Shown here one piece after another: positions 24,810 through 37,000 of a stretch of DNA of 64,000 bases. The notes beneath the pieces are model-generated. The model did no database searches, had not been told where the DNA came from, and saw only the letters and a program-made list of their open reading frames with translations. The position numbers were made by a program, and so were the translations under genes. Source of the stretch: Notospermus geniculatus (Eukaryota > Nemertea > Pilidiophora > Heteronemertea > Lineidae); assembly GCA_002633025.1 (NCBI GenBank), contig NMRB01002490.1:38687-102686 (forward strand). Direction: 5' to 3'. Every line of letters starts with the position of its first letter. Positions within the stretch are counted from its first letter, which is position 1.

Positions 24810-25125
24810 GGCTTATCTGGGCCTTAGGCACTGTGCCATGCCCCTAATAGGGGGCGCCGCTGTTGTGCCCTTTTTAACACTCCTGGGCGCCATGCCCCCC
24901 CCCAAAAAAATCTGTTAGGTCCCATGGCCTCCAACCCTTTGTCATGGTCATATCACCTGGAGTTATAAAGAGACCTTTTTAACTGGCAATCTTCTCAAAT
25001 TCGATTAGTACTAGCAGAAAATATTAAATATCACGAATGAAAAGTGCCCTTTTCAACTTTTGAAGTGCCCTTTACCACAAAGTTTGCACCATGCCCATCT
25101 GAAATCCTAGATATAACCCTGAATA
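24810..25125. repeat. Dispersed repeat, AAAGTGCCCTTTT family, copy 1
   Basis: It is repeated in the opposite orientation at 56659-56962. Shared landmarks are AGGGCACTTTTCA, GTTAAAAAGGT, GGGCGCCGC and a TATAACCCTGA or TCAGGGTTCTATA end. No ORF. Confidence 0.7.
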
Positions 25126-25254
25126 CTTTTGAGTGTCAGTGACAACACACCTTGAGGGAGAATCGTTCACCCCTTCGTCAGCAACGTCTCTTCCTGCTCT
25201 TTGTCTCTCAATGGCTTTCACTTTAGAAGATCTTCCACTCCACTCCAAATGGTA

Positions 25255-27190
25255 AAGCAATTTTCAAGGATGCATCACCTTATCAGCTGATTTACATGAG
25301 CAGAGGATAGCTCTCCTCTGAGGGACCTTACAGAGCAGAAGTCAATGTTCTAATGAAGAGTCTTCCTAAGACACTTCATTAAGTCCCTGTTTTTGGGCAA
25401 GTGCAAACGAGTCCAAGCTGATGACTAATTGTGCCATCACACAATACAATTACCCCATAAATAAATGGAGGGATTTAACAGATTTTTGACACTGTGGTTT
25501 TATTTTAGTCGCCAAAATTGTGTGACATTGATGCACACAGTGGCAACAAGAAGAAAAGATCTTGGCCTAGTGGTTGTCTTGGCCTGCTGGTTGCTGGTTC
25601 TAACAGGGTCAGCGCGTGGGTCTGTCCCCGGCCAGGACATGTATGAGACTCAAAGCTATGGTCCCTTGTAGTCTGAGTCACGTGTCTATGCCAGGGAAAT
25701 AAAAGACCCCGCATAGGTGGTTTTTTCACCATATTTTGTTTAAATCCTTCTGGATTTTATTTCCAGAAGTGTCACATTTTTTATTATACTTCAAACAGAG
25801 GAAGTCAGACCTTTCCCTCTCCGATACCACAGTATTCTTTCTACCATGGCCACACTTTCCTTATATAAATAAGACAGGCTGCCATTATATATAAAATGCC
25901 CTACATTTTTCTCACATTTTACTCAATGTGACCCTGAATGTAATGATAACCTTTTCTGTCAGTCAGTCAGTCAATGAATGAGTGTATGATTCACCCCTTT
26001 GATAAATACGATCATAAGGTCTCATTACAAAGTGCAAATGACCATAATTGTCTGAATTGTAATCAACTAACTCACAAAGCAAAAATTACTTATTTCAAAA
26101 GTCGATGGAGTGAAATGACCAGTTCTCTGCAGGATGCTTTCTGTTGGCTCCCCTGACAAGCCTTTTTAAAACCGAGTGGGAGGTTTCCTCCTACATGTAC
26201 ATGTACAGTTGTGTGGGGGTCTAGGAAAACCCGTTGGAAGTCGCTGAATGATTAACAAGGGCTGTCAGATTGCCTATGCATTGATCTGCTACTGTTCACC
26301 TATTACGTAGTACATTTCAGCTTTTGAAATGTGTGGGTTCACCAAGGACATTAACACTTTCCTCAAATGCGACATCTGACGGGTTCCGCCTCACAGTCAC
26401 AGTTGTCAAACTGGAAAATGACTGCCATACATTTACAACTTCCTACATTCCACAATGTTTATAAATACTGATAGGCCTGCAGACACGTCTTGACCTATAT
26501 TCCGACAGTTACCACCAAATCCTTTATGTCAAAGTCCAAAATAACCCAACCACCACCCAGCCAGTGGAAGGATCTGGGTCCCAGCCAAGTTTCACCAGAA
26601 GTGAGCAGTAAAGATCAAGCCAAACCACATGCAGATCAGCTGATCAACAACAGTGTGAGGCATTTGTCATTCTTCATTGCAAGACTGTTTTGGGGTGGAT
26701 ATGGCAACTAAAAACACAGTGCCTGGGTCCTATCGTTAGAGGTTAATGAAAAGCTTAATAGTGTGGTGTGCCAAATTCATAATCATGAGAAGTCATGCAT
26801 GCAAGAGATTTCATAGGAATAAAGCTGCAAGAAAAATATCCCCAGTCTAAAAAGGGCCTACATTGATCCAGTACTCAAAAGTGTGTACCTCAGAGATGGT
26901 GACTTTGATTAATAACAGCTTCAAAATCACACATCATATCTCATGTGAAGTGATTGATTATAGCAACAAGAAAAATTATTTTGGTCAACTTTTAACCCAT
27001 TAATTTGAAACAATGGTTTTTTAGATGGCTAGAAATGGTGGAAAAAATAGGATTCATTGTTTTGTTCTGACAGTGGCTTGAAGACAAGTTCAAAGAAAAC
27101 ACACCAATGCTTAGTTTTGATTTATTGATCCCAGGAAATGAAGCAAAAAGATTCTGTGATTTCTGGGTGGACTCGTGCTCTGGAAGAGCC
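25255..27190. other. Gene-free stretch; SINE head only
   Basis: No conserved open frame was recognised. A tRNA-like head TTGGCCTAGTGGTTGTC with a B-box-like GGTTCTAACAGGG lies at about 25562-25620 on the plus strand. The rest is unremarkable AT-rich sequence. It probably contains the unseen 5' end of the Bfr1-like gene. Confidence 0.4.
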
Positions 27191-27522
27191 AAAACAACTC
27201 TTCACTGGGTTTCCAAGTTGATTACCCAATGTGGTTAAGCCTCAAACAGTTTTGCACAACATTCAACAATAATCCCTTATTTAGGCCTCCCTTCAGAGAC
27301 AACTTGTTTACTATCATTTACCATGGTCAATGGAGGGAGATGTCCTCATGTCCAGGTCAAACTGGCCAATATTGTCCCATTCATTGATTCCCCTATGATT
27401 CATGAACTGTCATACCAGTTATTGTATAATATGAAGGCGTAATATGAAAGGGCTTATTATAGGCCTAACCCCCACAGACAGCACTAACAGACATGACAGA
27501 ATTATGTAAATGGGAAATCAAT

Positions 27523-27622
27523 AAGGTTTTTTCACAGTGGGCACTGCTCTATTCATTGGGAATGCTGGTCCTTTGTATTGCGAGATTTTGACAATAGGGA
27601 ATGCTCACAGTGAAAAAAGCCT
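27523..27622. mobile_element. 100-bp foldback MITE present in only one copy
   Basis: AGGTTTTTTCACAGTGGGCA at the left is mirrored by CTCACAGTGAAAAAAGCCT at the right. The corresponding place in the second copy (about 29105-29115) lacks it. Confidence 0.7.
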
Positions 27623-27706
27623 GATGTTGCATGGTCTTTGACATGGGTAAAAGCCACATGAATGAATGGTAGTGGCTAGTCTCTGGAGAATTTGTGTGTA
27701 GACCAG

Positions 27707-27805
27707 CGGCCGTATGCATAAAACATCTTAGTGTAAGATTTTCCTTATCTTTTGTTTGGAACAATTAAGGGAAATTTTACACTTAAGATGTTTTATGCAT
27801 ACGGC
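27707..27805. mobile_element. 99-bp foldback MITE with CCAG target duplication
   Basis: GGCCGTATGCATAAAACATC at the left and its mirror at 27783-27805 form the ends. CCAG flanks it at 27703-27706 and 27806-27809. The second copy reads GTAGACCAGGCCTACTC without the insertion, which is a clean empty site. Confidence 0.85.
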
Positions 27806-28805
27806 CCCAGGCCTACTCAATGTTCAATGTTATGATTCCCCTTCTTTCATGATTATGTAATATGTAATATCTATCCCTATGGACTTCCATAGGAGTGCTA
27901 ACTGCAAGCCAAGCATAACACAGACAGAAATAGATTTGTTTTGGCTCTTCCAGAGCATGAATCCACCCACAAATCACAGAATCTTATTGGACCATAGGCC
28001 TAGGGCCTAAGTGGATGGGATGGAGGGATTCAGTGGACACTGCCAGTGGCAGTGCACCAGCCTACATGTACAATGTATGTGTGCACATTATCACAGTGCA
28101 GTGCAGAACAAGTGAAACAATGTATACCTATGTATACACCCTGCGTGCGCATGCAGAGTGCCTGTGCTGTGCGAGTAGTAGGACATAGACGGCAATAAAA
28201 CTTCTGCAAAAACACTACTGTTAGGCGTACCTTGGGTCATTTCTCCATCTGATGTATCCCCCATCGTTCATTTAACATAAATCCAATAATCGATAAAAAC
28301 TGCCCACTAGATTCTTTTTAAAACAAGATTTTTGGAGAGCTGAATTCCACAGTGGCATGCGGAATCCATGCCCCTGAAAATGATGACAGTGCTGTAAAAA
28401 GTAGGTCAAACATGGGCGGTTGGTCTGAAAACTATGTTGATGGTCAAGTTCCTTGAGGCCAGAGCGTTAGATCATCTAAAAACTAGTTCAGTTCAGTACA
28501 CATGTAGTTTAGGATCATAATGATGACCAATTTCTTTGTTCAATATCTTTTGATTTCATTTTTTTACTTTGCTTTTTTTTACTTCAGACGGTCGCCCAAA
28601 GGTAATCATCGACGTCATCAGTTCCTATCTGGGTCAAAGGACCTTGATTGGACGGAGTCGCGCCTCACCGCGCACCGACTAATTTGTATTCGTCCGCTAA
28701 CCCAATTTCCAGGAACAAATATTAACTTCACCATTTGGAAAACTGAGGGGATTGAACATGTTGAATAAAACTAACAAAATGTGTTTCTGAAATGTGTGTC
28801 GTTAN

Positions 28806-30184
28806 ACAACTCTTCACTGGGTTTCCAAGTTGATTACCAAATGTGGTAAGCCTCAAACAGTTTTGCACAACATTCAACAATAATCCCTTATTTAGGCCTC
28901 CCTTCAGAGACAACTTGTTTACTATCATTTACCATGGTCAATGGAGATGTCCTCATGTCCAGGTCAAACTGGCCAATATTGTCCCATTGATTCCCCTATG
29001 ATTCATGAATTGTCATACCAGTTATTGTATAATATGAAAGGGCTTATTATAGGCCTAACCCCACAGACCGACATGACAGAATTATATTATGTACCGGTAA
29101 ACGGGGAATCAACGCTGCATGGTCTTTGACAGAGCTAAAAGCCACATGAATGGTGGTGGCTAGTCTCTGGAAAATTTGTGTGTAGACCAGGCCTACTCAA
29201 TTTCAATGTTATGATTCCCCTTCTTTCATGATTATGTAATATCTAGGCCTATCCTATGGGCTTCCATAGGAGTGCCTACTGCAAGCCAAGCAGCCATAGG
29301 CCTAACACAGACAGAAATAGATTTGTTTTGGCTCTTCCAGAGCATGAATCCACCCACAAATCACAGAATCTTATTGGACCATAGGCCTAGGGCCTAAGTG
29401 GATGGGATGGAGGGATTCAGTGGACACTGCCAGTGGCAGTGCACCAGCCTACATGTATGTGTGCACATTATCACAGTGCAGTGCAGAACAAGTGAAACAA
29501 TGTATACCTATGTATACACCCTGCGTGCGCATGCAGAGTGCCTGTGCTGTGCGAGTAGTAGGACATAGACGGCAATAAAACTTCTGCAAAAACACTACTG
29601 TTAGGCGTACCTTGGGTCATTTCTCCATCTGATGTATCCCCCATCGTTCATTTAACATAAATCCAATAATCGATAAAAACTGCCCACTAGATTCTTTTTA
29701 AAACAAGATTTTTGGAGAGCTGAATTCCACAGTGGCATGCGGAATCCATGCCCCTGAAAATGATGACAGTGCTGTAAAAAGTAGGTCAAACATGGGCGGT
29801 TGGTCTGAAAACTATGTTGATGGTCAAGTTCCTTGAGGCCAGAGCGTTAGATCATCTAAAAACTAGTTCAGTTCAGTACACATGTAGTTTAGGATCATAA
29901 TGATGACCAATTTCTTTGTTCAATATCTTTTGATTTCATTTTTTTACTTTGCTTTTTTTTACTTCAGACGGTCGCCCAAAGGTAATCATCGACGTCATCA
30001 GTTCCTATCTGGGTCAAAGGACCTTGATTGGACGGAGTCGCGCCTCACCGCGCACCGACTAATTTGTATTCGTCCGCTAACCCAATTTCCAGGAACAAAT
30101 ATTAACTTCACCATTTGGAAAACTGAGGGGATTGAACATGTTGAATAAAACTAACAAAATGTGTTTCTGAAATGTGTGTCGTTA
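28806..30184 (+). repeat. Direct duplication A, second copy
   Basis: It matches 27193-28804 minus two foldbacks and small indels. An 82-codon open frame appears identically in both copies (28520-28768 and 29900-30148), but it has no codon-level divergence to test and no recognisable motif. Confidence 0.85.
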
Positions 30185-30289
30185 AATTATCGTATATCGA
30201 TATTCTGATGGTTTAATCACTTTACAAGTTTTGATCTATTTTTCCAATTAGCGTATGTATACAATATTTATATTCGATTCCAAAAGATA

Positions 30290-30420
30290 CTCGGGGCGGG
30301 AAACAAAGCGACGCCATGTTGAATGTATTATCCAAAGTGCGCGTTGTCTAGATCGATTTTATACAAATTTTACATGATAGACCCACAATATTTTAGCAAA
30401 AGCAACGTTACGTTGCTTGT
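30290..30420 (+). promoter_or_regulatory. Probable RAD21 promoter with E2F and YY1 words
   Basis: GGCGGGAAA at 30295-30303 matches the E2F consensus, and CGCCATGTT at 30312-30320 is the reverse of the YY1 core AACATGGCG. They lie about 750 bp upstream of the RAD21 start codon in a locally CpG-richer stretch. A 5' untranslated exon probably lies between here and about 30700 and is joined to the acceptor at 31047. The factor sites are motif matches only. Confidence 0.45.
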
Positions 30421-31075
30421 GCCATTTTAAAGAATATAGATATTGTTTATTCTTGGTGAGGAATGGTGTTATTTTCGTTTTATTTACTGTTTTGCGTGGT
30501 GTTCACGATGGCGTTCCCACCGGCCGCGTTTTCAGCGCAGTGTATGCCATCTATCCATGCACTGCAGAAGTGCATGGAGTGTGCACTGACATTGACAACG
30601 AGAGGTGATGGCCGCCGCGCCAATCTTTCGGTCGGCTTGGCTTGGCTTGGCTTCCCATTCATTAAACGCCAACGGTCCTTAATCAATTGCAGTTTACGTA
30701 GGCATGGCCTGATGAAGCTCTAGGCCTAACATTTTATTTAAAATAAACAAGAAAAATAGCCTAAAAAATTNAAATTTTAGCCACCTGATATTTTACTTTC
30801 GTCAACGGTATTTGCCGTTCGCCATTGGCGAAAATGCGAGCGGTAGCGCCAACCCTGCCTAAGGTTTGCTGCTGCCGGCATAGGCCTATCGCTGCATCAT
30901 CACCAGGGCCAGGTCCATCTATGATGATATATTGATAGGACACTTCAGACTTGTGACTTGGCATGCTAAGGGTGCATGATCCATGAACGCAAGATTGATT
31001 GGGAAGTGTTTAATTTTGTTGAATTTGAATTTAACATTGTTTTGCAGAATTAGGATTAACAAGAAGTAAATCAAG

Positions 31076-34000
31076 ATGTTCTACGCCCATTTTGTCCTCA
31101 GCAAGAAAGGGCCATTGGCTCGTATTTGGTTGGCTGCCCATTGGGACAAGAAGCTGACAAAGGCTCATGTGTTCGAGACAAATATTTCTAGCAGTGTAGA
31201 TGCTATCTTGGAGCCAAAGGTATGGGGTGGACATAATGTGTGTTGACCTCTTTTGAGGCGTCATTCTTACCATGACAAGCATCCTTGTACTTCTTTAGTG
31301 TGGGATGTTGGCTTCCTCAAATCAGTTCGAACCACAGTGATTGTGGAGTCTAATTCTGCTTAAATGAAAGTTACACCTTGAGAAGTCCAAGTTTCTCCCC
31401 CTACTGCATGTTCATCATTATTATATTTCAGGTCAAAATGGCACTGAGAACATCAGGTCATTTATTGCTTGGTGTTGTAAGAATCTATTCACGAAAGGCC
31501 AAGTACTTGTTAGCTGACTGTAATGAAGCATTTGTGAAAATCAAGATGGCTTTCCGACCAGGAGTTGTTGATTTGCCTGAGGACAACAGGGAGGCTGCCG
31601 TGGCTGCCATCACTCTACCGGAGACGTTCCATGATTTTGACACAACCATGGCGGATTTGACGTGAGTCATGAAAAACAAAAACAGCATAATTATTTTTCA
31701 GAACATGGTGATAAAAGCAACAAAAATAGTGCATTTGTCACCATGCTCAAAAAAGTCAAATACTTCTAACTGCTGAGAAATAGGTTGCTCTCTTCGTTAA
31801 CTGACCAGTAAATAAAAGGGCCATCAACCTCAGTAAAAAACAACACGCTCCGCATACTCTGCTGTCACGAAATTTTAATTGAAAGCCCTCTGCTGAACAT
31901 TGATGATGAATCCTTTCAAATGGTTCAATCTTCTCTTCCAGTGATATTGATGTCCAGGCCCAATTCTCAGTGAACCAGAGTCGGCCTGAGGAAATCACAA
32001 TGCGAGAAGAAATTGGGAACATCACTATTGTGAATGATGATGGATTTGGTGAGTAGTGCTCTATCGGGATTGCTTTTGCGTCAAGGTTCTGCATCTGTGT
32101 ATTGTAAATTATGGGCCATATTCATAAAGGGTGTTTAGCCTAATCAGCGTACAAATTCTGCATTACACAGGTTAAAGGCCTAGAAAACTATTGTTCTGCC
32201 TTCTGTATGCTGCCTGATCTCTGGCATTTACCCACAAGATGATCACACGCGTCTAACTTTCCTGCGTCTCAGTGTGGGAGGACAAAAGAAAAAAGTGTCG
32301 GACAAATTCTAGACAAGCCTGCCTGATCGTTTAACTTTTCCTTTGTCCTCTTGGACTTAAACGCAGGAAAGTTGTACGCGTGTGATTATCCTGCGGGTAA
32401 ACGCCTCTGGTGAAGCACCATACAGACATCAAACAATAGTTTTCTAGGCCTTTAACATGTTTAATGCAGAATTTGTACGCTGATTAGGCTAAACACCCTT
32501 TATGAATACGGCCCTATAACTTTTATGTAAATTAACGCAATAACTATTTTAATCTTAGGTGTAAAATTTTTCATATTACAGGTTTCTGTACTGAAACAAG
32601 ATACTTGAATCTGTGTGCCTGTTGTTACAACACATTTTTCACCAAGAATCTTTCTAACTGCAAAAATTATCTGATTTCGTGCACCCTCTATGATTGGATA
32701 CAAAAAAGCATACATTTTGATTGGCGTAGTTAGCTGGTTTCTGATTGTGAGTAAACAAAATGGACACAGGAAATTGTTTGAGGTGTATTTTGTCATTTTC
32801 AGTTCATTTTCCATTTGCTGTCCTGAATCTTACTAGAAAAAATTATTGGCATTGTTGTCTTTCTGACCACCAGGTGACTCTGGTTACGAGGATGACGATT
32901 TAGGTGGAGAGTTGAACTTGGCTGTAGTCAATGCCTTGATCAGTTATGAGACGAGTGACTCAGAAAATCCATGGAACTTCCAGGGCGTGGTGGCATCCAT
33001 TGATGTTACTTTAGAATTATACAGACAGAAAAGATCACGTGAGCAGGACAGGCGTGCGTTAGATTTGAGACGGGACCCAGCCATGTCTCAGCCCCGTGTT
33101 GGTGACGTTGGAAATGTTGTCGACCGCAGCACTACTGTTCCGAGTGATCAGACTTNNNNNNNNNNNNNNNNNNNNNNNNNNNNNNNNNNNNNNNNNNNNN
33201 NNNNNNNNNNNNNNNNNNNNNNNNNNNNNNNNNNNNNNNNNNNNNNNNNNNNNNNNNAAAATTCAGTGTCCGCTTCAATGCCAATGAGTTCATGCACTTG
33301 TGGTTTGGTGCAAAGGTCTTCAAAATCCAGTGATAATAATTTGAAAAACAAAAGGTGTGCCTTCTGTGTGTTCGGACCGCCTAGTGCTACATCGACGCCT
33401 ATCCAATCTAGGCAGCAATCTCAAAATGTCCGAGGCAAGGTTCGTCTAGACAGTGGTGTTGGTTTCAGTGATGACGCAGATGACTTGTCTGGATACGAGT
33501 CTGGTGATGACTTGGACGAAAAATCAAAATCTGGTGAGAAGGTAACAACAGAGCTGGGTCATGGTTTTGTTCCTTAACATGAAAGTAACAACTCATAGTC
33601 ATATTTATCTGTGTATGAAATTTTTAACTGGAGTCTTCACACCAATGCCACTGTCTCAGGGTTATGGCAATGAAAGCCAAGCAAGCCCTGATGAGTGTCC
33701 AGTGAACATTTTGAATCTGCATTCAAAATGGAAAAAAAGGAAATTTCCTAAACCATGACCAAGCTCTTCTGTGTTGCCATCTCATGTAAATTAAAAAGTC
33801 AACTGGTTTTGTGCCTCATTATGGTAACCATGGTATTGGTAACATGGCAGACTCCCCTGATCCAGGATGTCTTCAATGGTTGTACAGTGTCATGTAAAAG
33901 TGTTACTTCCCCTGTCATCCATCTGAATCTAAAAACCTGAACACTCTCAATGGAGAAGGATAATCTCTGCAGTTTTGGGATCGGTGTTAGGACTCCAGTG

Positions 34001-37000
34001 TGGAATTTTTTGCAAAAATACACCCAAAAGTAGATAATCTTGGACGTGATTTTAAACTTTTTTTTTCAGCCTGTCTAATTGAATTTTTTACAGGTGGAAA
34101 TTTTTTATCAGTTTTTGGAAACGACTGGAGTTTTACAGTTTTAATAGTTTCCAGGATTTTGTACAAGTGGAACAGACCAGAAGAAAACAGCATTCAGCTG
34201 AATATCATCTTATATAGTGGCTCAATCATGATCCCAGCCATTTTGTTACTTGTATTAAATGCATGCTTCTTCTGTTTACTCTCTGTGCCAATACAATTTC
34301 ATTGAAATTGATGGATACAATGACAGTACGGTAACTGCGGATATTCTTTTCTGTGGCTCAATATGATATGGGCAAAAGTTCGACCTTGCATTAGCTGATT
34401 TTCAAAACAAGGGGTTAGCCATACATTGCCGTACGTTCAGTTTTCAGGCGCGGATCCAGAGGAGGGAGGTGCCAGGGACTCGCCTCCCCTTTTAGCCCAA
34501 AAAATCTGTAAAATTGACCGTGAAATTCTGGAATTTGGCGCAAGTTTCAATGTTCCTAGCACAGGTCAACCCCTGCCCCTTCGAATTTGTCTCTAAAGCT
34601 GGTGTCTGTTTTCAGGTGACATTGGCTTCGATGAGAAAGAAATCATGCGAGATGCCGGCCCCATCGAAGACTCATTATACAAGAGTAGTACTGCCCCTAA
34701 TCTACTCCTCGATCAATCGACAACTAAGGACAAACCAGGGTCGGACGGAGAGAAGCCAATGGATGTTGATTTCACAGCTCCTATCAGAGATGACGGATTC
34801 GGCGGGGCCATGGATGACCAGCTACTTGGTGGTGAGTTGTGAAACCTAGAATAGTAAACTGCAAGTCCAGAAATATTGGCGACCATTTTATTCCGCAGCC
34901 ATTTATTTTCACAATATTTTGCTCCTTCAGCTGTGTAGATTTTCTGTCCATTTATTGTTGCATTTATCTAAACGATGCAAATATTTCTGAACTTACAGTA
35001 TTTTAGCTGACTAGGACTTGGTTTAATACTAAAAAACTTACATGCCGATGATGAAGAATTTCCACTTACCTACATTGCTTGAGGCAATGACCTGTGAGAA
35101 TAAACTCGATTCATGCACTACCAACTGAGGCATGCTAAGAATATTCCACTTCCAGTCATAGGAAAAGATTGAGAGTGCAGCACTTCTAAGCTTTCACCAT
35201 ATGTCGGCAAAATTCTTCTGATAAAGGAAGCTTTTCACCATTTCATGTTGGGAAATTTCTTCTGATTTTGAAACCCTAACTCCTTGTGACGTGTTCAGAT
35301 TATGCCCTCCTTATGTTTGATCATCAGGTTTCTTTGAAAAGACTCGTCGTAAGTATTGCTTTTCCTGCGGGTTACTATGCTATCAGAGGAAACTGATCCC
35401 AAGCTGAGAAGTTGATGTCCCTCAGAAAAATAGTCATCTTGAAACACCAATGGTTGAGATAGCTCTGCCTTCGGTCGACTGTCCCGCTCTCTTAGAGCAT
35501 ATTTTGAAGGTGAAGTGACTTGAGGCCTTGAAATAGGCCTTGATATTTCAAGATGGGAAAAGTTGGACATCTTAACTTTGCTGGGTTCCACAGTGTCTGT
35601 GCTGGTAATGGGTGAAATTGAATCTTTGTGCTGGTTACTGGCAGATAAATCACTAAGTACTATCACTGACACAGGAAGACTATTCATCCCCCTCATACGT
35701 TGCAAGCTTTCTTTGGGTCATCAACTTCTCGCCCAAGGAAAAAACTCCTGAATTTTTTTGCAAGTTCACAACCAAGGTGAGAAAGTTCATAGTACAGTCA
35801 GACTTTGTTAATCCGAACTGCGTTAATCCGGAAACCTCGCCATCCGAACATCGGTACGTTGGGGACAAATTTCCTCCATGCATTTTCCCCCTCTTATCCG
35901 GAAACCCCGCTATCCGGATCCGGACAGTGTTATTGCGGAACAAAAGTGCAAATTCCCTTTAAAATTCTCCGTATAATCCGGACTAAGTTAGGCCTTTTCA
36001 ACCGACCAACCGAACTACCCAAGCCTCGCCGTCCGTCGGCGTGGGTCAACCTGCCAAACTAAGTGCGAATTGTCGGTAATCGCGAACGGCCCCGAGAAAA
36101 TTAGCCAGCTTGTTGATACAAGTAGGTCTAATTACATTTTTTTTTGATGGTTAATTACATTTTTTTTTGATGGTTAAGAACTGCTAACACCTGATTAATT
36201 AGTGTGCTGTTCATCCTTTGTCACAGTCTGCCGTAGGCCGTAACAAACTCAAGCAGACATTGTTGACACGTGACCTGCCGGCATGGCCGATGCTGATCAG
36301 TTCGCGATCATGAGGTACCACAGCAACAATTAAAGACTTCGTTTCTAGAACAGCATCCGAATGTTCCCAATGTATCCGAACATCTTCATGCAACTTTGGC
36401 TGTACAACAAACGCTTAATTCATTCCGCAGACAGTGCCTGGTGCAGCACACGCTGGAGGATTTCTTCAAGAAGTAGGCCTAGATCGACGGTGTCGGTACA
36501 TCATGAGGCCGATTGAGCGCCATCTGTCTGAAAATTCACGCATGATGCTGTGATGTGAACTGCCTGACTACTTTGCCATTTGCCGTTGGCACTGTCCCAA
36601 AAGATTTCGTCTCGTGTCGGGGTCCCGTTGTGTATTTTTATCATAACTGCGCATTATTTATGATACTAATCGGTTGTAACAATAAAATATTTTTATTATT
36701 TCTTTTGTTTGTTAACTTTATTTCTAATCTGGCTATACCGGTAAGTTTGGTTAGGCCTTCCATCAGCTTGGCGATCGCCGAGTCGATCATCCGTCGTCAT
36801 GGTGACCTAATTTCACTCCGGTCAATGTCGAATTCGGTAATCCGGAAACTTCGCTAATCCGAACTTGGAACCCAGGAACAAACAGGTTCGGACTAACGAG
36901 GTCTGACTGTATTTGTGACCCGCCACCGCAAAACCAGTCAGAAGTCGCTCTGAGGTTGGGACTGAATTATCTGTCAATTTCAGTATTGTCTGTCTATTGT

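Larger units (their letters stand above)
27193..28804 (+). repeat. Direct duplication A, first copy (ends at an N)
   Basis: ACAACTCTTCACTGGGTTTC at 27193 recurs immediately after the N at 28805, and the two copies then run in parallel to 28804 and about 30184. The last roughly 700 bp are essentially identical. The first copy holds two foldback insertions (27523-27622 and 27707-27805) that the second lacks. The exact N junction suggests two haplotypes joined in the assembly. Confidence 0.85.

Noticed and set aside
25072-25260. Minus-strand 62-codon frame as first exon of the Bfr1-like gene
   Set aside because: Its donor-like site gives the wrong phase for the 24753 acceptor, the alternative frame has a stop, and its far end lies in a dispersed repeat.
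28520-30148. Identical 82-codon frames in both copies of duplication A
   Set aside because: Identity is explained by recent duplication or allelism. There is no motif and low-complexity Phe/Tyr at the start, so no evidence of selection.
33285-33375. Cys pairs in the extra RAD21 exon as a Nanos-type zinc finger
   Set aside because: The CAFC word resembles Nanos, but the following His/Lys and second CPxCG module are absent.
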